DNA of 64,000 bases from contig JBLIEI010000018.1 of assembly GCA_047633055.1 (NCBI GenBank), forward strand, positions 5,360 through 69,359. Direction: 5' to 3'. Below, piece after piece: positions 34,732 through 43,668 of this stretch (positions are counted from its first letter, which is position 1; each line of letters starts with the position of its first letter). The notes beneath the pieces were generated by a model. It had not been told where the DNA came from, made no database searches, and worked only from the letters and a program-made list of their open reading frames with translations. The position numbers and the translations under genes are program-made. This stretch comes from CALJFL01 sp047633055 (GTDB lineage: Bacteria > Pseudomonadota > Gammaproteobacteria > Pseudomonadales > Halieaceae).

Positions 34732-35469
34732 GTGCGGCGTGTCCTTGTTGCAGGCAATTGGAAGATGAACGGTACGCGGGTCAGCGTCGAGGAATTGCTC
34801 ACCGGGCTTGTCGATGCGACCGCTAGCGCTGAAATTGTTGTTTGTCCTGCAGCGATCCATATCAGTCAAGTGGCGGCGCGCTGTACTGGCAGTGAAATTC
34901 AGGTAGGCGCGCAGGATTGCAGTCATATGGCATCTGGCGCGTTTACTGGCGAAATAGCAGCGCCGATGCTGACGGATATGGGTTGCGACTGGGTCGTCTT
35001 GGGACATTCGGAGCGACGCCAGTACCATGCGGAATCGGATGCCACGGTTGCGGCAAAATTAACCGCCGCTGTGGATGCTGGACTCAAGCCCATTGTCTGT
35101 GTCGGCGAAACTCTGGAGCAGCGCAAGCTGGGTGTGGCAGATTCGGTAGTTGCCAGCCAATTGGCAGGGGCTCTTGAGGGTCAAGCCAGCCTCGCAGGCC
35201 TGGTGATTGCCTATGAGCCAGTTTGGGCGATAGGCACAGGGCTGACAGCAACGCCCGAGCAGGCGCAGGATATGCACGAATTTATCCGGGCCAGGCTGGC
35301 ACAGGTGACAGGCGTGGATGCAGCCGCCACGAGAGTTTTATATGGCGGCAGTGTGAAGAGCAGCAATGCTGTCACCCTGTTTAGTCAGGCAGACATAGAC
35401 GGTGCCCTGGTGGGCGGAGCAGCGTTGGACGCACAAGAATTTCGGCTGATTATTGCAGCCGCGCAGTAA
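34732..35469 (+). CDS. tpiA: Triosephosphate isomerase
   Basis: A 245-residue TIM barrel interconverting dihydroxyacetone phosphate and glyceraldehyde 3-phosphate. Active-site pieces are all present: NWKMNG (Lys near 11), LGHSERR (His near 92), AYEPVWAIGTG (Glu near 163) and YGGSVK. The start is GTG behind GGGAGATC. It lies 77 bp after glmM and 59 bp before secG, as in Pseudomonas. Confidence 0.95.
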   Translation: MRRVLVAGNWKMNGTRVSVEELLTGLVDATASAEIVVCPAAIHISQVAARCTGSEIQVGAQDCSHMASGAFTGEIAAPMLTDMGCDWVVLGHSERRQYHAESDATVAAKLTAAVDAGLKPIVCVGETLEQRKLGVADSVVASQLAGALEGQASLAGLVIAYEPVWAIGTGLTATPEQAQDMHEFIRARLAQVTGVDAAATRVLYGGSVKSSNAVTLFSQADIDGALVGGAALDAQEFRLIIAAAQ

Positions 35470-35528
35470 TAGCCGGCATAAGCCAGGCTTAATCAGATCG
35501 GGGACGCTCCTTAGAGGAGTAGGAAATT

Positions 35529-35903
35529 ATGGAACAAATTATTTTATCAGTACATCTGTTGGTGGCCCTGGCCATCATCGGTCTGATTATGCTGCAGCAG
35601 GGCAAAGGCGCAGATATGGGCGCATCTTTTGGCGGCGGCGGCTCCCAGACTCTGTTTGGCAGTGATGGTAGTGGCAATGTGTTGACCAAGGCTACAGGCT
35701 TGTTGGTTGTGCTGTTTTTCTCCAGCAGTTTTGGCTTGGCACTGATTGCCAACCAGAAAATGGAGGCGGTCAATGACCTCAATCTTGCCATCCCGACGGC
35801 GTTGGAAGCGCCGGCCACGCCAGCGCTGGAGTCCGACCTTCCTGTATTGGAAGTGGAAGCGCCCGCTGCTGTTGGTTTTGAGGGTGATGTACCAGGTCTC
35901 TAA
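35529..35903 (+). CDS. secG: Preprotein translocase subunit SecG
   Basis: A 124-residue small SecYEG subunit with two membrane helices (about residues 4-22 and 54-74) joined by the Gly-rich cytoplasmic loop GADMGASFGGGGSQTLFG. The acidic C-terminal tail is common in this group. RBS GAGGAG. It is followed directly by tRNA-Leu, as in many gammaproteobacteria. Confidence 0.93.
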   Translation: MEQIILSVHLLVALAIIGLIMLQQGKGADMGASFGGGGSQTLFGSDGSGNVLTKATGLLVVLFFSSSFGLALIANQKMEAVNDLNLAIPTALEAPATPALESDLPVLEVEAPAAVGFEGDVPGL

Positions 35904-35918
35904 GTAAAAAAGTTTTTA

Positions 35919-36004
35919 GCCGAAGTGGTGGAATTGGTAGACACGCTATCTTGAGGGGGTAGTGAGCTATGCTCGTGCGGGTTCAAGTCCCGCCTTCGGC
36001 ACCA
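35919..36004 (+). tRNA. tRNA-Leu (GAG)
   Basis: An 86-nt class II tRNA with encoded CCA. The acceptor GCCGAAG pairs with CTTCGGC. Anticodon stem CTATC/GGTAG (one T-G pair) encloses the loop TTGAGGG with anticodon GAG. A variable arm follows, then the T-arm GCGGG-TTCAAGT-CCCGC. Discriminator A36001 and CCA 36002-36004. Closely similar to E. coli tRNA-Leu(GAG), also located after secG. Confidence 0.95.
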
Positions 36005-36157
36005 TCTACAATCAAAGCTCTGCTATCGCAGAGTGCTCGTGCGGCCCTGGCCGGGCGCGCCACAAGCCCCGCCTTCGGCACCATCTACAATCAAAGCTCT
36101 GCTATCGCAGAGTGCTCGTGCGGCCCTGGCCGGGCGCGCCACAAGTCCCGCCTTCGG
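36001..36157. repeat. Tandem 79-bp repeat derived from the tRNA-Leu 3' end
   Basis: Two nearly identical copies (36001-36079 and 36080-36157, period 79, one visible C/T difference). Each carries ctcgtgcgg and caagYcccgccttcgg from the T-arm and 3' acceptor strand of the tRNA, plus a small perfect hairpin CTCTGC-TATC-GCAGAG. About 15 extra bases replace the T-loop region. No 5' tRNA half is present, so the copies are not tRNA genes. The last copy stops seven bases before the stop codon of the convergent gene. Confidence 0.85.
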
Positions 36158-36163
36158 TTACGA

Positions 36164-36691
36164 TCATAACCAGCGTCTGAAAAGATGCACCATCAGTGGT
36201 AGTGATATATAGCTCATCACGAGCGTTACTGCCGCAACCGCGAGCAAGGTCCCAAGCAACGGAAGCGTTGGAAACAACGGCCGAATCAGTGGTGGGATAA
36301 ACAGCGAAACGGGCAAAATCGCTGAAAAGGCGACGAGTGTCATCCGCCAGCTTGGTGGCCAGCTGGAGGCCTTAGGTGCCAGCCAATAGTCCAGCCCGCT
36401 AATCTGTTCCCGCGAGGTTTCTGCCTCGGCCAAGTTATGCAAGATTTTTAACTGTAGCGTCCGTTCCGGAGAATTGATCCAGTGGTTGTAATTCTCGTAG
36501 CTGTCAAAACTGTAGATGGTCACCCATTCGGATTGGATATCTTTCGGTTCTATCGTGCGCAGGCCTTTGTAGCCAGGAAAGCGGCTGCAAATCAGTGACA
36601 TGGTTTTTGTTTCACGGCGATAGGCAGCCGCGCTTCCTTCGGGGACTTTCGAGCGAACGATGGCGGTGACTATTTCTTCAGTTTCCAACAT
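36164..36691 (-). CDS. ABM-domain protein with C-terminal membrane helices
   Basis: A 175-residue protein. Residues 1-100 look like an antibiotic-biosynthesis-monooxygenase (ABM) ferredoxin-like domain (IVTAIVRSKVPEGSAAAYRR, FPGYKGLRTIEP, WVTIYSFDSYENYNHWINS). Two hydrophobic helices follow at about 115-135 and 142-168. This ABM-plus-two-helices form is found in uncharacterised proteins and may modify a quinone-like substrate at the membrane. It stands alone between two tRNA genes. Its 3' end abuts the tRNA-derived repeats. Confidence 0.65.
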   Translation of the reverse strand: MLETEEIVTAIVRSKVPEGSAAAYRRETKTMSLICSRFPGYKGLRTIEPKDIQSEWVTIYSFDSYENYNHWINSPERTLQLKILHNLAEAETSREQISGLDYWLAPKASSWPPSWRMTLVAFSAILPVSLFIPPLIRPLFPTLPLLGTLLAVAAVTLVMSYISLPLMVHLFRRWL

Positions 36692-36909
36692 AAAATCGGA
36701 CTCTCCTTAACAAGTGACAATACAAAGGCTCCGCAATCGACCGGGCCTGGCGGCTATTGCCGCTGACGGCATATTATACGCTCCAGCGCAGGTGATAGGC
36801 CCAGCTTGAGAAACTCCGCTCAAAGTACCAGGTGAATCTGTTATTTTAAGGGGGTTGCGGGGTTCTGGTACTGTCTTTAAAAATACCTCGTTTTTCGGCT
36901 TTTCTGCGG

Positions 36910-36938
36910 TTGACCCTTGGGGAGTGCATACCTATAAT
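36910..36938 (+). promoter_or_regulatory. Promoter of initiator tRNA / nusA operon
   Basis: TTGACC (36910-36915), a 17-bp spacer and TATAAT (36933-36938): a near-consensus sigma-70 promoter about 80 bp upstream of the initiator tRNA. The remainder of the 36692-37018 spacer holds nothing else I can name. Confidence 0.8.
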
Positions 36939-37018
36939 GCACGTCCTCGATTTGGCGGCCAGCAGTAGTGGACGTTGAAGTGAAGTGCCAAGGGGCCTTT
37001 ACAGCGAGGAAGTTTTGA

Positions 37019-37095
<77 letters not shown>

Positions 37096-37100
37096 ATATT

Positions 37101-37130
37101 GTATTACCGGCTCCAGATTTAAGGTAATAC
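37101..37130 (+). other. Hairpin downstream of tRNA-fMet
   Basis: Perfect 8-bp arms GTATTACC (37101-37108) and GGTAATAC (37123-37130) directly after the tRNA, without a T-run. It could be a processing signal for 3' maturation of the tRNA from the longer transcript. Confidence 0.45.
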
Positions 37131-37138
37131 GACGTATT

Positions 37139-37161
37139 AAGCCCCTTTTTTGGGGCTTTTT
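37139..37161 (+). terminator. Terminator/attenuator between metY and rimP
   Basis: Stem AAGCCCC/GGGGCTT with a six-T loop and a short T tail (37139-37161). As in E. coli metY-nusA, it would end most tRNA transcripts while read-through supplies the rimP-nusA-infB operon. Confidence 0.75.
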
Positions 37162-37208
37162 CGTATTTGAAGGAAAAGTTTCCGGCGGGATACCGCGGTG
37201 GAGAGTGC

Positions 37209-37664
37209 TTGGCTACTAAAGCCCAACTGATACAACAACTGCTGGAAGTGACCGTGGAAGCCATGGGCTTTGATTTGTGGGGGCTTGAACATATTTCCCA
37301 GGGCAGGCACAGCGTATTGCGCGTGTATATAGAAGCGGAGCAGGGTATCAGTGTTGATGACTGCGTCGCGGTCAGCCATCAGGTAAGCGCGGTACTGGAT
37401 GTTGAGGAGCCCATTGCAGGGGAATATACCCTGGAAGTGTCTTCTCCCGGTATGGACCGCTTGCTGTTTAAGCTGGAACAGTATTCTAGCTATACCGGCG
37501 AAATAATAGATTTACGTTTGCGCAGCCCCTTCGAGGGCCGACGCAAATTCAAAGGAATTTTAAAAGGTACAGAGGGCGAAGATATTGTGGTGCAGGTCGA
37601 TAACCACGAATTTTTGTTGCCTCACAGCGCAATTGAAAAAGCGCGTATAGAACCCCGCATATAA
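37209..37664 (+). CDS. rimP: Ribosome maturation factor RimP
   Basis: A 151-residue factor needed for 30S subunit maturation. The motif LDVEEPIAGEYTLEVSSPGMDRLL (about residues 62-85) is the conserved core. The TTG at 37209, preceded by GTGGAGAG, gives the normal length and the opening ATKAQLIQQLLE. An in-frame TTG at 37167 would add 14 atypical residues. First gene of the nusA-infB operon. Confidence 0.92.
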   Translation: MATKAQLIQQLLEVTVEAMGFDLWGLEHISQGRHSVLRVYIEAEQGISVDDCVAVSHQVSAVLDVEEPIAGEYTLEVSSPGMDRLLFKLEQYSSYTGEIIDLRLRSPFEGRRKFKGILKGTEGEDIVVQVDNHEFLLPHSAIEKARIEPRI

Positions 37665-37693
37665 ACTCAAATATAGAACAGGCGAGGCTTGAG

Positions 37694-39187
37694 ATGAGTA
37701 AAGAAATTCTGTTGGTTGCAGAGGCAGTATCGAACGAAAAGGGGGTGTCTGAGGACATCATCTTTGAGGCGATTGAGCTAGCGTTGGCAACAGCCACCAA
37801 AAAACGCTATGACGAAGAGGCCGATATCGAGGTAACCATCGATAGGAAAACTGGCGACTACGTCACTGTGCGCCGTTGGCTGGTAGTCCCCGACGACGAG
37901 ATGGCTTTGCTCGGTACTCAGTTCACTACCGAAGAAGCAATTGAAGAGAACGTCGACCTCAAGCCCGGCGATGTTCATGAAGAATCAGTTGAAAATACAG
38001 GTTTTGGACGGATTGCTGCGCAGACCGCCAAACAGGTCATCGTGCAGCGCGTTCGCGATGCGGAGCGCGCTCAGGTGGTGGAAAAATATACCAGCCGAGT
38101 GGGTGAATTGATTGCCGGCACGGTGAAAAAAGTGACACGAGACAATGTCATTGTCGATCTGGGTAATAACGCTGAAGGCTTGCTGCCCCGCGAGCAATTA
38201 GTCGGTCGCGAAACGTTTAGAGTGAACGACAGAGTTCGCGCAATTCTGACCGAAATCAGTGAAGAGACCCGTGGGCCGCAACTGATCTTGAGTCGTGCCT
38301 GCCCAGAGATGTTGATTGAGTTGTTCAAGATTGAAGTGCCTGAAATTGCTGAAGAAGTGATTCAGATTCGGAGCGCAGCTCGCGACCCTGGCTCGCGCGC
38401 CAAGATCGCCGTGAAAACCAACGACCAGCGAATAGACCCGGTCGGTGCTTGCGTCGGCATGCGTGGATCTCGAGTTCAGGCAGTGTCCAACGAACTCGAT
38501 AACGAGCGAGTGGATATTGTGTTGTGGGACGATAACCCTGCGCAGTTGGTGATCAACGCCATGTCGCCTGCCGAAGTCGAATCCATTGTGGTTGACGAAG
38601 ATCGCGGCACCATGGATGTCGCTGTGTCAGCAGAAAATCTGGCACAGGCCATTGGCCGTTCCGGTCAAAATGTGCGCCTGGCGAGTCAGCTCACCAACTG
38701 GACCATCAATGTGATGAGCAGCGACGAGGCCGCGGACAAGCATGAAGCCGAGGCCGGTGAGGTGATACAGACATTCTGTAAAGCGCTGGATATCGACGAA
38801 GATGTCGCTGATATTCTGGTCGAAGAAGGGTTCACCACACTGGAAGAAGTGGCTTATGTGCCGCTGGAAGAAATGACGGCTATCGAAGGATTCGACGAAG
38901 AAATCGCCGAGGAACTGCGGGCCAGAGCCAAAGATGCACTGCTGACTCAGGCGATTGCATCGGAAGAACAGCTGGGTGCTAATGAACCCGCTGAGGATTT
39001 GTTGACCATGGACGGAATGGATCGCCATCTGGCGTATATTCTGGCTAGTCGTGAAATCATCACGATGGAAGACCTCGCCGAACAGGCCGTGGATGAGCTG
39101 ATGGATATCGAAGATATGACCGTGGAGCGAGCAGGAGAGTTGATTATGACTGCACGTGCGCCCTGGTTTGCCGAGGAAGCCGAGTGA
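37694..39187 (+). CDS. nusA: Transcription termination/antitermination protein NusA
   Basis: A 497-residue RNA polymerase-binding factor. Domains in order: N-terminal domain (1-125), S1 (about 135-200, GELIAGTVKKVTRDNVIVDLG), two KH domains (about 230-345, including GACVGMRGSRVQAV and AIGRSGQNVRLAS) and two C-terminal acidic repeats (about 365-420 and 440-490). Two AR repeats are typical of gammaproteobacteria. Confidence 0.96.
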   Translation: MSKEILLVAEAVSNEKGVSEDIIFEAIELALATATKKRYDEEADIEVTIDRKTGDYVTVRRWLVVPDDEMALLGTQFTTEEAIEENVDLKPGDVHEESVENTGFGRIAAQTAKQVIVQRVRDAERAQVVEKYTSRVGELIAGTVKKVTRDNVIVDLGNNAEGLLPREQLVGRETFRVNDRVRAILTEISEETRGPQLILSRACPEMLIELFKIEVPEIAEEVIQIRSAARDPGSRAKIAVKTNDQRIDPVGACVGMRGSRVQAVSNELDNERVDIVLWDDNPAQLVINAMSPAEVESIVVDEDRGTMDVAVSAENLAQAIGRSGQNVRLASQLTNWTINVMSSDEAADKHEAEAGEVIQTFCKALDIDEDVADILVEEGFTTLEEVAYVPLEEMTAIEGFDEEIAEELRARAKDALLTQAIASEEQLGANEPAEDLLTMDGMDRHLAYILASREIITMEDLAEQAVDELMDIEDMTVERAGELIMTARAPWFAEEAE

Positions 39188-39250
39188 TGCGGCTCGCGAC
39201 TAGGTAACAAGTAGCGACGGTAAGACAACAGGGTATTAAGGAGAGAACGA

Positions 39251-41899
39251 ATGTCACAGGTGACAGTACAGCAACTCGCAGCAACCGTGGGGGCCTCGGT
39301 CGATCGTCTGTTAGCACAGATGAAAGAAGCCGGCTTGCCTCACAGCGAAGCGGAGCAGGCTGTATCCGAGGAAGACAAGCAGGAACTGCTGAGCTTTCTC
39401 AAGCGTAGCCATGGTGAATCGACAGCTGCGCCCAAGCGGATTACGCTGAAGCGTAAGACGCTGAGTACCTTGCGTACCAGTGGTTCCCAGGGGAAAAAGA
39501 CGGTTAATGTTGAGGTCCGTAAAAAGCGAACTTACGTTAAACGCGACGCCGAAGAACTGGCGGCACTGGCCGAAGCAGGCGAGGTCGACCTGGAAGAGCG
39601 GATAGAAGAACCTGAAGAGGTGGTAGAAGAGCTCGTTGCAGAGGCACCGGCGCCCGTCGAAATACCCCCCGAGCCCGAAGTGGTTGTCGAGCCAGAGATT
39701 GAAGAAGATCTTAGTAACCTGGATCCGGAAGTATTGAGACAGCGCGCTACTGCGCGCAGACAGCTTAAAGAAGAGCAAGATATAGCCGCTAGGAAAGCAG
39801 CGATTGAAACTCGCAAGGCGGATGAAGAGCGCAAGCAAGCTGCAGCGGTTGCTTCGGCTGTGACGGTTGACAAAGAAACTGGCAACGCCGATGTCACCAA
39901 GCGGCCCAAGCGACTTCACGATGCTCCGACGGCAAAAGAAAATGCGCCGCGCAAACCAGCCCGAGGTCGCATGGATCGTAATGCACCGGCGGGTCGGGGC
40001 AAGAAGCGTGGCCACAACCTGTCATTATCAGATCTGGATGCAGCAGAAAGCGGGGTGTCGCGTCGTCGCGGCGGTCGCAAGAAGATCAAAGCAACCCACG
40101 CAGAGCATGGTAAGCACGGATTTGAAATGCCGACTGAAGAAAAGATTTATCAGGTAGAAGTCGCCGACATGATTACTGTCGGCGGGCTTGCACAACAGAT
40201 GTCCATCAAGTCTGGTCAAGTGATCAAGGAATTGATGAAGCTGGGTGTGATGGCAACGATCAACCAGATGATTGATCAGGATACCGCTATTTTGGTCATT
40301 GAAGAGCTGGGCCATTCTGCGAAGCTGGTCAGTGCCGATGCTCTCGAAGACGATCTGGAAGAAACATTGTCTCAGCGAGAAGGTACGCCTGAGCCGCGCG
40401 CACCGGTAGTGACAGTGATGGGTCACGTCGATCACGGTAAAACCTCGCTGCTGGATTACATCCGCAAGAGCCAGGTGGCATCCGGTGAAGCCGGCGGTAT
40501 TACCCAGCACATTGGCGCTTATCACGTTGAAACTGACCATGGCATGATCTCTTTTCTGGACACACCCGGACACGCGGCATTTACTGCTATGCGTGCCAGA
40601 GGCGCGAAGAGTACTGATATTGTTATTTTAGTAGTGGCCGCCGACGATGGCGTAATGCCGCAAACGGAAGAAGCTGTGCAACACGCACGCGCCGCAAACG
40701 TGCCATTGATTGTTGCCATCAATAAGATGGATAAAGAAGGCGCTGATCCTGAGCGCGTCAAGAATGAGTTATCCGCGAAGGATGTGATTCCTGAGGACTG
40801 GGGCGGCGATACACAATTTATTCCTGTGTCTGCCCTTACCGGTGACGGCGTTAATGACTTACTCGACGCAGTATTACTGCAGGCAGAGCTGCTGGAACTT
40901 GAAGCGCCGCGCGATACTGCAGCACAGGGTATTGTGATTGAATCTCGCCTCGACAAAGGGCGTGGCCCAGTGGCGTCTATGCTGATTCAAAGCGGCACGC
41001 TGCGCAAAGGCGATATTGTTCTCGCCGGAGTTCAGTACGGGCGAGTACGCGCCATGCTTGACGAGAATGGCAAACCGATTGATGAAGCCGGTCCCAGTAT
41101 TCCAGTGGAAATATTGGGCTTGGGTGGAACACCTGATGCTGGCGACCAGTTTGCCGCGGTAGAAAGCGAGAAAAAAGCGCGTGAGATCGCCGATTCGCGT
41201 GCAGAAAAGAACCGCGACTCCAGGATGCAGCGCCAACAGGCGGCGAAACTCGACAATATGTTCGAGAGCATGACCGCCGGAGAGAAGAAAACTCTCAACG
41301 TGGTGGTGAAAGCCGATGTGCGCGGATCACTGGAAGCTATTCAGGGCGCGTTGTTGGATTTGGGTAATGACGAAGTACAGGTCAATATCGTCTCAGGTGG
41401 TGTTGGCGGCATTGCAGAGACCGATGTAACGCTCGCCGTCACTACCGATGCAGTTATCTTCGGCTTCAATGTTCGAGCCGAAGGCTCCGCCAGACGCGTT
41501 GTTGAGGATGAGGGCATTGATATGCGTTACTACAACGTGATTTATGATCTGATTGACGACGTCAAAGCGGCGCTTACCGGTATGCTGGCACCAGAGCTGC
41601 GCGAAGAGATTGTCGGTATTGCAGAAGTGCGCGACGTATTCCGTTCGCCGAAATTCGGTCAGATCGCCGGCTGTATGGTTATCGAGGGCACGGTTTCTCG
41701 TTCCAAGCCGATTCGTGTATTGCGCGATAATATAGTGATCTATCAGGGCGAGCTTGAATCTTTGCGCCGCTTTAAAGATGACGCTAGCGAGGTGCGCAAT
41801 GGTACCGAGTGTGGTATTGGTGTGAAGAATTACACCGATGTTCAAGCGGGTGATCAGATCGAAGTATTCGAAGTTAGGGAGATCGCCCGCTCTTTGTAG
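39251..41899 (+). CDS. infB: Translation initiation factor IF-2
   Basis: An 882-residue GTPase that delivers fMet-tRNA to the 30S subunit. The N-terminal domain is long and highly charged (Arg/Lys/Glu/Ala, residues 60-290) with an IF2_N module at each end. The G domain starts with GHVDHGKTSLLDYIRKS near residue 391, followed by DTPGHAAF and NKMDKEGA. Near normal gammaproteobacterial length. The spacing to rbfA is 12 bp. Confidence 0.96.
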   Translation: MSQVTVQQLAATVGASVDRLLAQMKEAGLPHSEAEQAVSEEDKQELLSFLKRSHGESTAAPKRITLKRKTLSTLRTSGSQGKKTVNVEVRKKRTYVKRDAEELAALAEAGEVDLEERIEEPEEVVEELVAEAPAPVEIPPEPEVVVEPEIEEDLSNLDPEVLRQRATARRQLKEEQDIAARKAAIETRKADEERKQAAAVASAVTVDKETGNADVTKRPKRLHDAPTAKENAPRKPARGRMDRNAPAGRGKKRGHNLSLSDLDAAESGVSRRRGGRKKIKATHAEHGKHGFEMPTEEKIYQVEVADMITVGGLAQQMSIKSGQVIKELMKLGVMATINQMIDQDTAILVIEELGHSAKLVSADALEDDLEETLSQREGTPEPRAPVVTVMGHVDHGKTSLLDYIRKSQVASGEAGGITQHIGAYHVETDHGMISFLDTPGHAAFTAMRARGAKSTDIVILVVAADDGVMPQTEEAVQHARAANVPLIVAINKMDKEGADPERVKNELSAKDVIPEDWGGDTQFIPVSALTGDGVNDLLDAVLLQAELLELEAPRDTAAQGIVIESRLDKGRGPVASMLIQSGTLRKGDIVLAGVQYGRVRAMLDENGKPIDEAGPSIPVEILGLGGTPDAGDQFAAVESEKKAREIADSRAEKNRDSRMQRQQAAKLDNMFESMTAGEKKTLNVVVKADVRGSLEAIQGALLDLGNDEVQVNIVSGGVGGIAETDVTLAVTTDAVIFGFNVRAEGSARRVVEDEGIDMRYYNVIYDLIDDVKAALTGMLAPELREEIVGIAEVRDVFRSPKFGQIAGCMVIEGTVSRSKPIRVLRDNIVIYQGELESLRRFKDDASEVRNGTECGIGVKNYTDVQAGDQIEVFEVREIARSL

Positions 41900-41911
41900 C
41901 GGTCGCAACCG

Positions 41912-42316
41912 ATGGCAAAAGAGTATAGCCGTACCCAGCGGGTAGCAGACCACTTGCAGCGGGAACTGGCCGGATTGATTCAGCATGCAGTGCGCGATCC
42001 GCGCCTTGGTATGGTGAGTATTACCGAGGTAGAAGTAAGTCGGGACATGGGCTATGCCAAGGTGTTTTACACCCTGCTGGGCTGTGAATCTGATCAGGAA
42101 GCCAAGGAATCTACTGAAGTACTCAATAATGCGGCGGGATTTTTGCGCACTCAGTTGTCCAAGGACAGCAACATGCGCACTATCCCCCGACTGCGTTTTC
42201 ACTTTGATAATAGTGTGGGCCGCGGACGATATCTTGAAGACCTTATTAGCCAGGCCGCTGACGCAGACCGTAAATTGGGATTGCGTGACGATGAGCAAGG
42301 TGATGAGGGCCAGTAA
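41912..42316 (+). CDS. rbfA: 30S ribosome-binding factor RbfA
   Basis: A 134-residue KH-fold factor for late 30S maturation and cold growth. Conserved parts are RTQRVADHLQRELAGLIQ at the N-terminus and RTIPRLRFHFDNSVGRGRYLEDLI near residue 90. It sits between infB and truB with tight spacing, two bases before the truB GTG. Confidence 0.94.
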   Translation: MAKEYSRTQRVADHLQRELAGLIQHAVRDPRLGMVSITEVEVSRDMGYAKVFYTLLGCESDQEAKESTEVLNNAAGFLRTQLSKDSNMRTIPRLRFHFDNSVGRGRYLEDLISQAADADRKLGLRDDEQGDEGQ

Positions 42317-42318
42317 CG

Positions 42319-43248
42319 GTGGCTAGGCAGCGTAAAGGCCGTACCATCACTGGCATTCTAGTGCTGGACAAACCTTTGGGTGAAAGCTCCAATCGCTCGC
42401 TGCAGATTGCCAAGCGTTTGTATGGCGCGGCAAAAGCGGGCCATACCGGCGCCCTTGACCCTTTAGCGACTGGCGTACTGCCACTGTGTTTCGGCGAGGC
42501 GACCAAGTTCTCGCAGTATTTACTGGATGCCGATAAAGGCTACGACAGTACATTTACCCTTGGCATGACCACCGATACCGCTGACGCAGAGGGCAAGGCC
42601 CTTGTAGTCGTTGATGCGTCTGGGGTGACCGAGAACAATATCAGTGATGCGCTAGCCGCTTTTCGCGGCGAGCTTGATCAAGTACCGCCTATGTATTCCG
42701 CTATCAAACAGAATGGTCAGCCCCTGTACAAGTTGGCGAGGCAGGGACTGGAAGTGGAGCGCAAGGCCCGTCGAGTGATCATAAAAACCCTCGAGCTGAG
42801 AGCATTTCGTCCCGGCGAGCAGGCCGAGATAGACGTTAGCGTAGAGTGCACCAAGGGGACTTATGTGCGCACTCTTGCCGAAGATATCGGTAAAGCATTG
42901 GGTTGCGGCGCCCATGTGAGTGCCCTGCGCAGAACACGCTCCGGGCCCTTTACTCTGGCCGACAGCGTGGCGCCCACCATTCTGGAGGCCTTAAAAGATA
43001 ATGAACAGGTGGCGGAGATGGACCAATTGCTCCTGCCGGCTGATGCAGCACTGGGTACTTTACCGCTGGTGACACTGAGCGAATCTGCCGGTTTTTACCT
43101 GCAGCAGGGCCAACCGGTTTTAGTGCCAAACGCGCCCTGTAGTGGTATGGTGCGCGTCGCCCTTGCCCACGGTGAATTTTTGGGAGTGGCAGAAATACTG
43201 GACGACGGGCGTGTAGCGCCGCGTCGACTGGTCGTTACCAATAGGTGA
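42319..43248 (+). CDS. truB: tRNA pseudouridine-55 synthase TruB
   Basis: A 309-residue pseudouridine synthase acting on U55 of tRNA. The catalytic Asp is in GHTGALDPLATGVLPLCFGEATK (near residue 47). Other landmarks are PPMYSAIKQNGQPLY and the CSKGTYVRTL-like ECTKGTYVRTLAEDIG. C-terminal PUA-like domain from about 250. GTG start. Confidence 0.94.
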   Translation: MARQRKGRTITGILVLDKPLGESSNRSLQIAKRLYGAAKAGHTGALDPLATGVLPLCFGEATKFSQYLLDADKGYDSTFTLGMTTDTADAEGKALVVVDASGVTENNISDALAAFRGELDQVPPMYSAIKQNGQPLYKLARQGLEVERKARRVIIKTLELRAFRPGEQAEIDVSVECTKGTYVRTLAEDIGKALGCGAHVSALRRTRSGPFTLADSVAPTILEALKDNEQVAEMDQLLLPADAALGTLPLVTLSESAGFYLQQGQPVLVPNAPCSGMVRVALAHGEFLGVAEILDDGRVAPRRLVVTNR

Positions 43249-43335
43249 CACGAACCTGTCTGTAAATCTGCGCGGACAGGCTCTATCGAAACTGGGGTGG
43301 AAAACACCCTTTGCAGGTTAAATAGGAGAAAGAAA

Positions 43336-43605
43336 ATGGCTCTAAATGCCGAAAATAAAGCGGAAATAGTACAAAAGTATCAGCAAAGTGATGGCGACAC
43401 AGGCTCCCCAGAAGTACAAGTAGCACTGCTCACTGCAAACATCGAGCAGTTACAGGGGCACTTCAAGTCGCATACTCACGATCATCATTCCCGCCGCGGA
43501 CTTATCCGTATGGTAAACCAGCGGCGTAAACTGCTGGATTATCTCAAGCGTAAAAATGCAATTCGTTACACGGACCTGATCAAAAGCTTAGGTCTACGTC
43601 GATAA
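43336..43605 (+). CDS. rpsO: Ribosomal protein S15
   Basis: The 89-residue S15, binding 16S rRNA helices 20-22. The sequence includes DTGSPEVQVALLTANIEQL, HFKSHTHDHHSRRGL and the terminal RRKLLDYLKRKN...LIKSLGLRR. ATG with AGGAGAAAG upstream gives the standard length. It is followed by pnp after a spacer with a GC-rich hairpin. Confidence 0.96.
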   Translation: MALNAENKAEIVQKYQQSDGDTGSPEVQVALLTANIEQLQGHFKSHTHDHHSRRGLIRMVNQRRKLLDYLKRKNAIRYTDLIKSLGLRR

Positions 43606-43618
43606 GCAAACGGTACTC

Positions 43619-43645
43619 GAAGCCGCGGCACGGGCCCCGGTTTTC
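43619..43645 (+). other. rpsO-pnp intergenic hairpin
   Basis: GAAGCCGCGG and CCCCGGTTTTC form an imperfect stem just after rpsO. In E. coli this spacer holds an attenuating terminator and the RNase III/RNase E processing sites that control pnp. The pairing here has mismatches, so the role is inferred from position. Confidence 0.4.
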
Positions 43646-43668
43646 ATGTCAAGAATTGGAGAATAATT

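Noticed and set aside
35962..36180. Open frames with repeated peptides downstream of tRNA-Leu
   Set aside because: They arise from translating the tRNA-derived DNA repeat and begin inside the tRNA gene.
41393..42298. A 301-codon open frame antisense to infB and rbfA
   Set aside because: It is a mirror frame of two strongly conserved genes, has no family resemblance and is explained by their codon bias.
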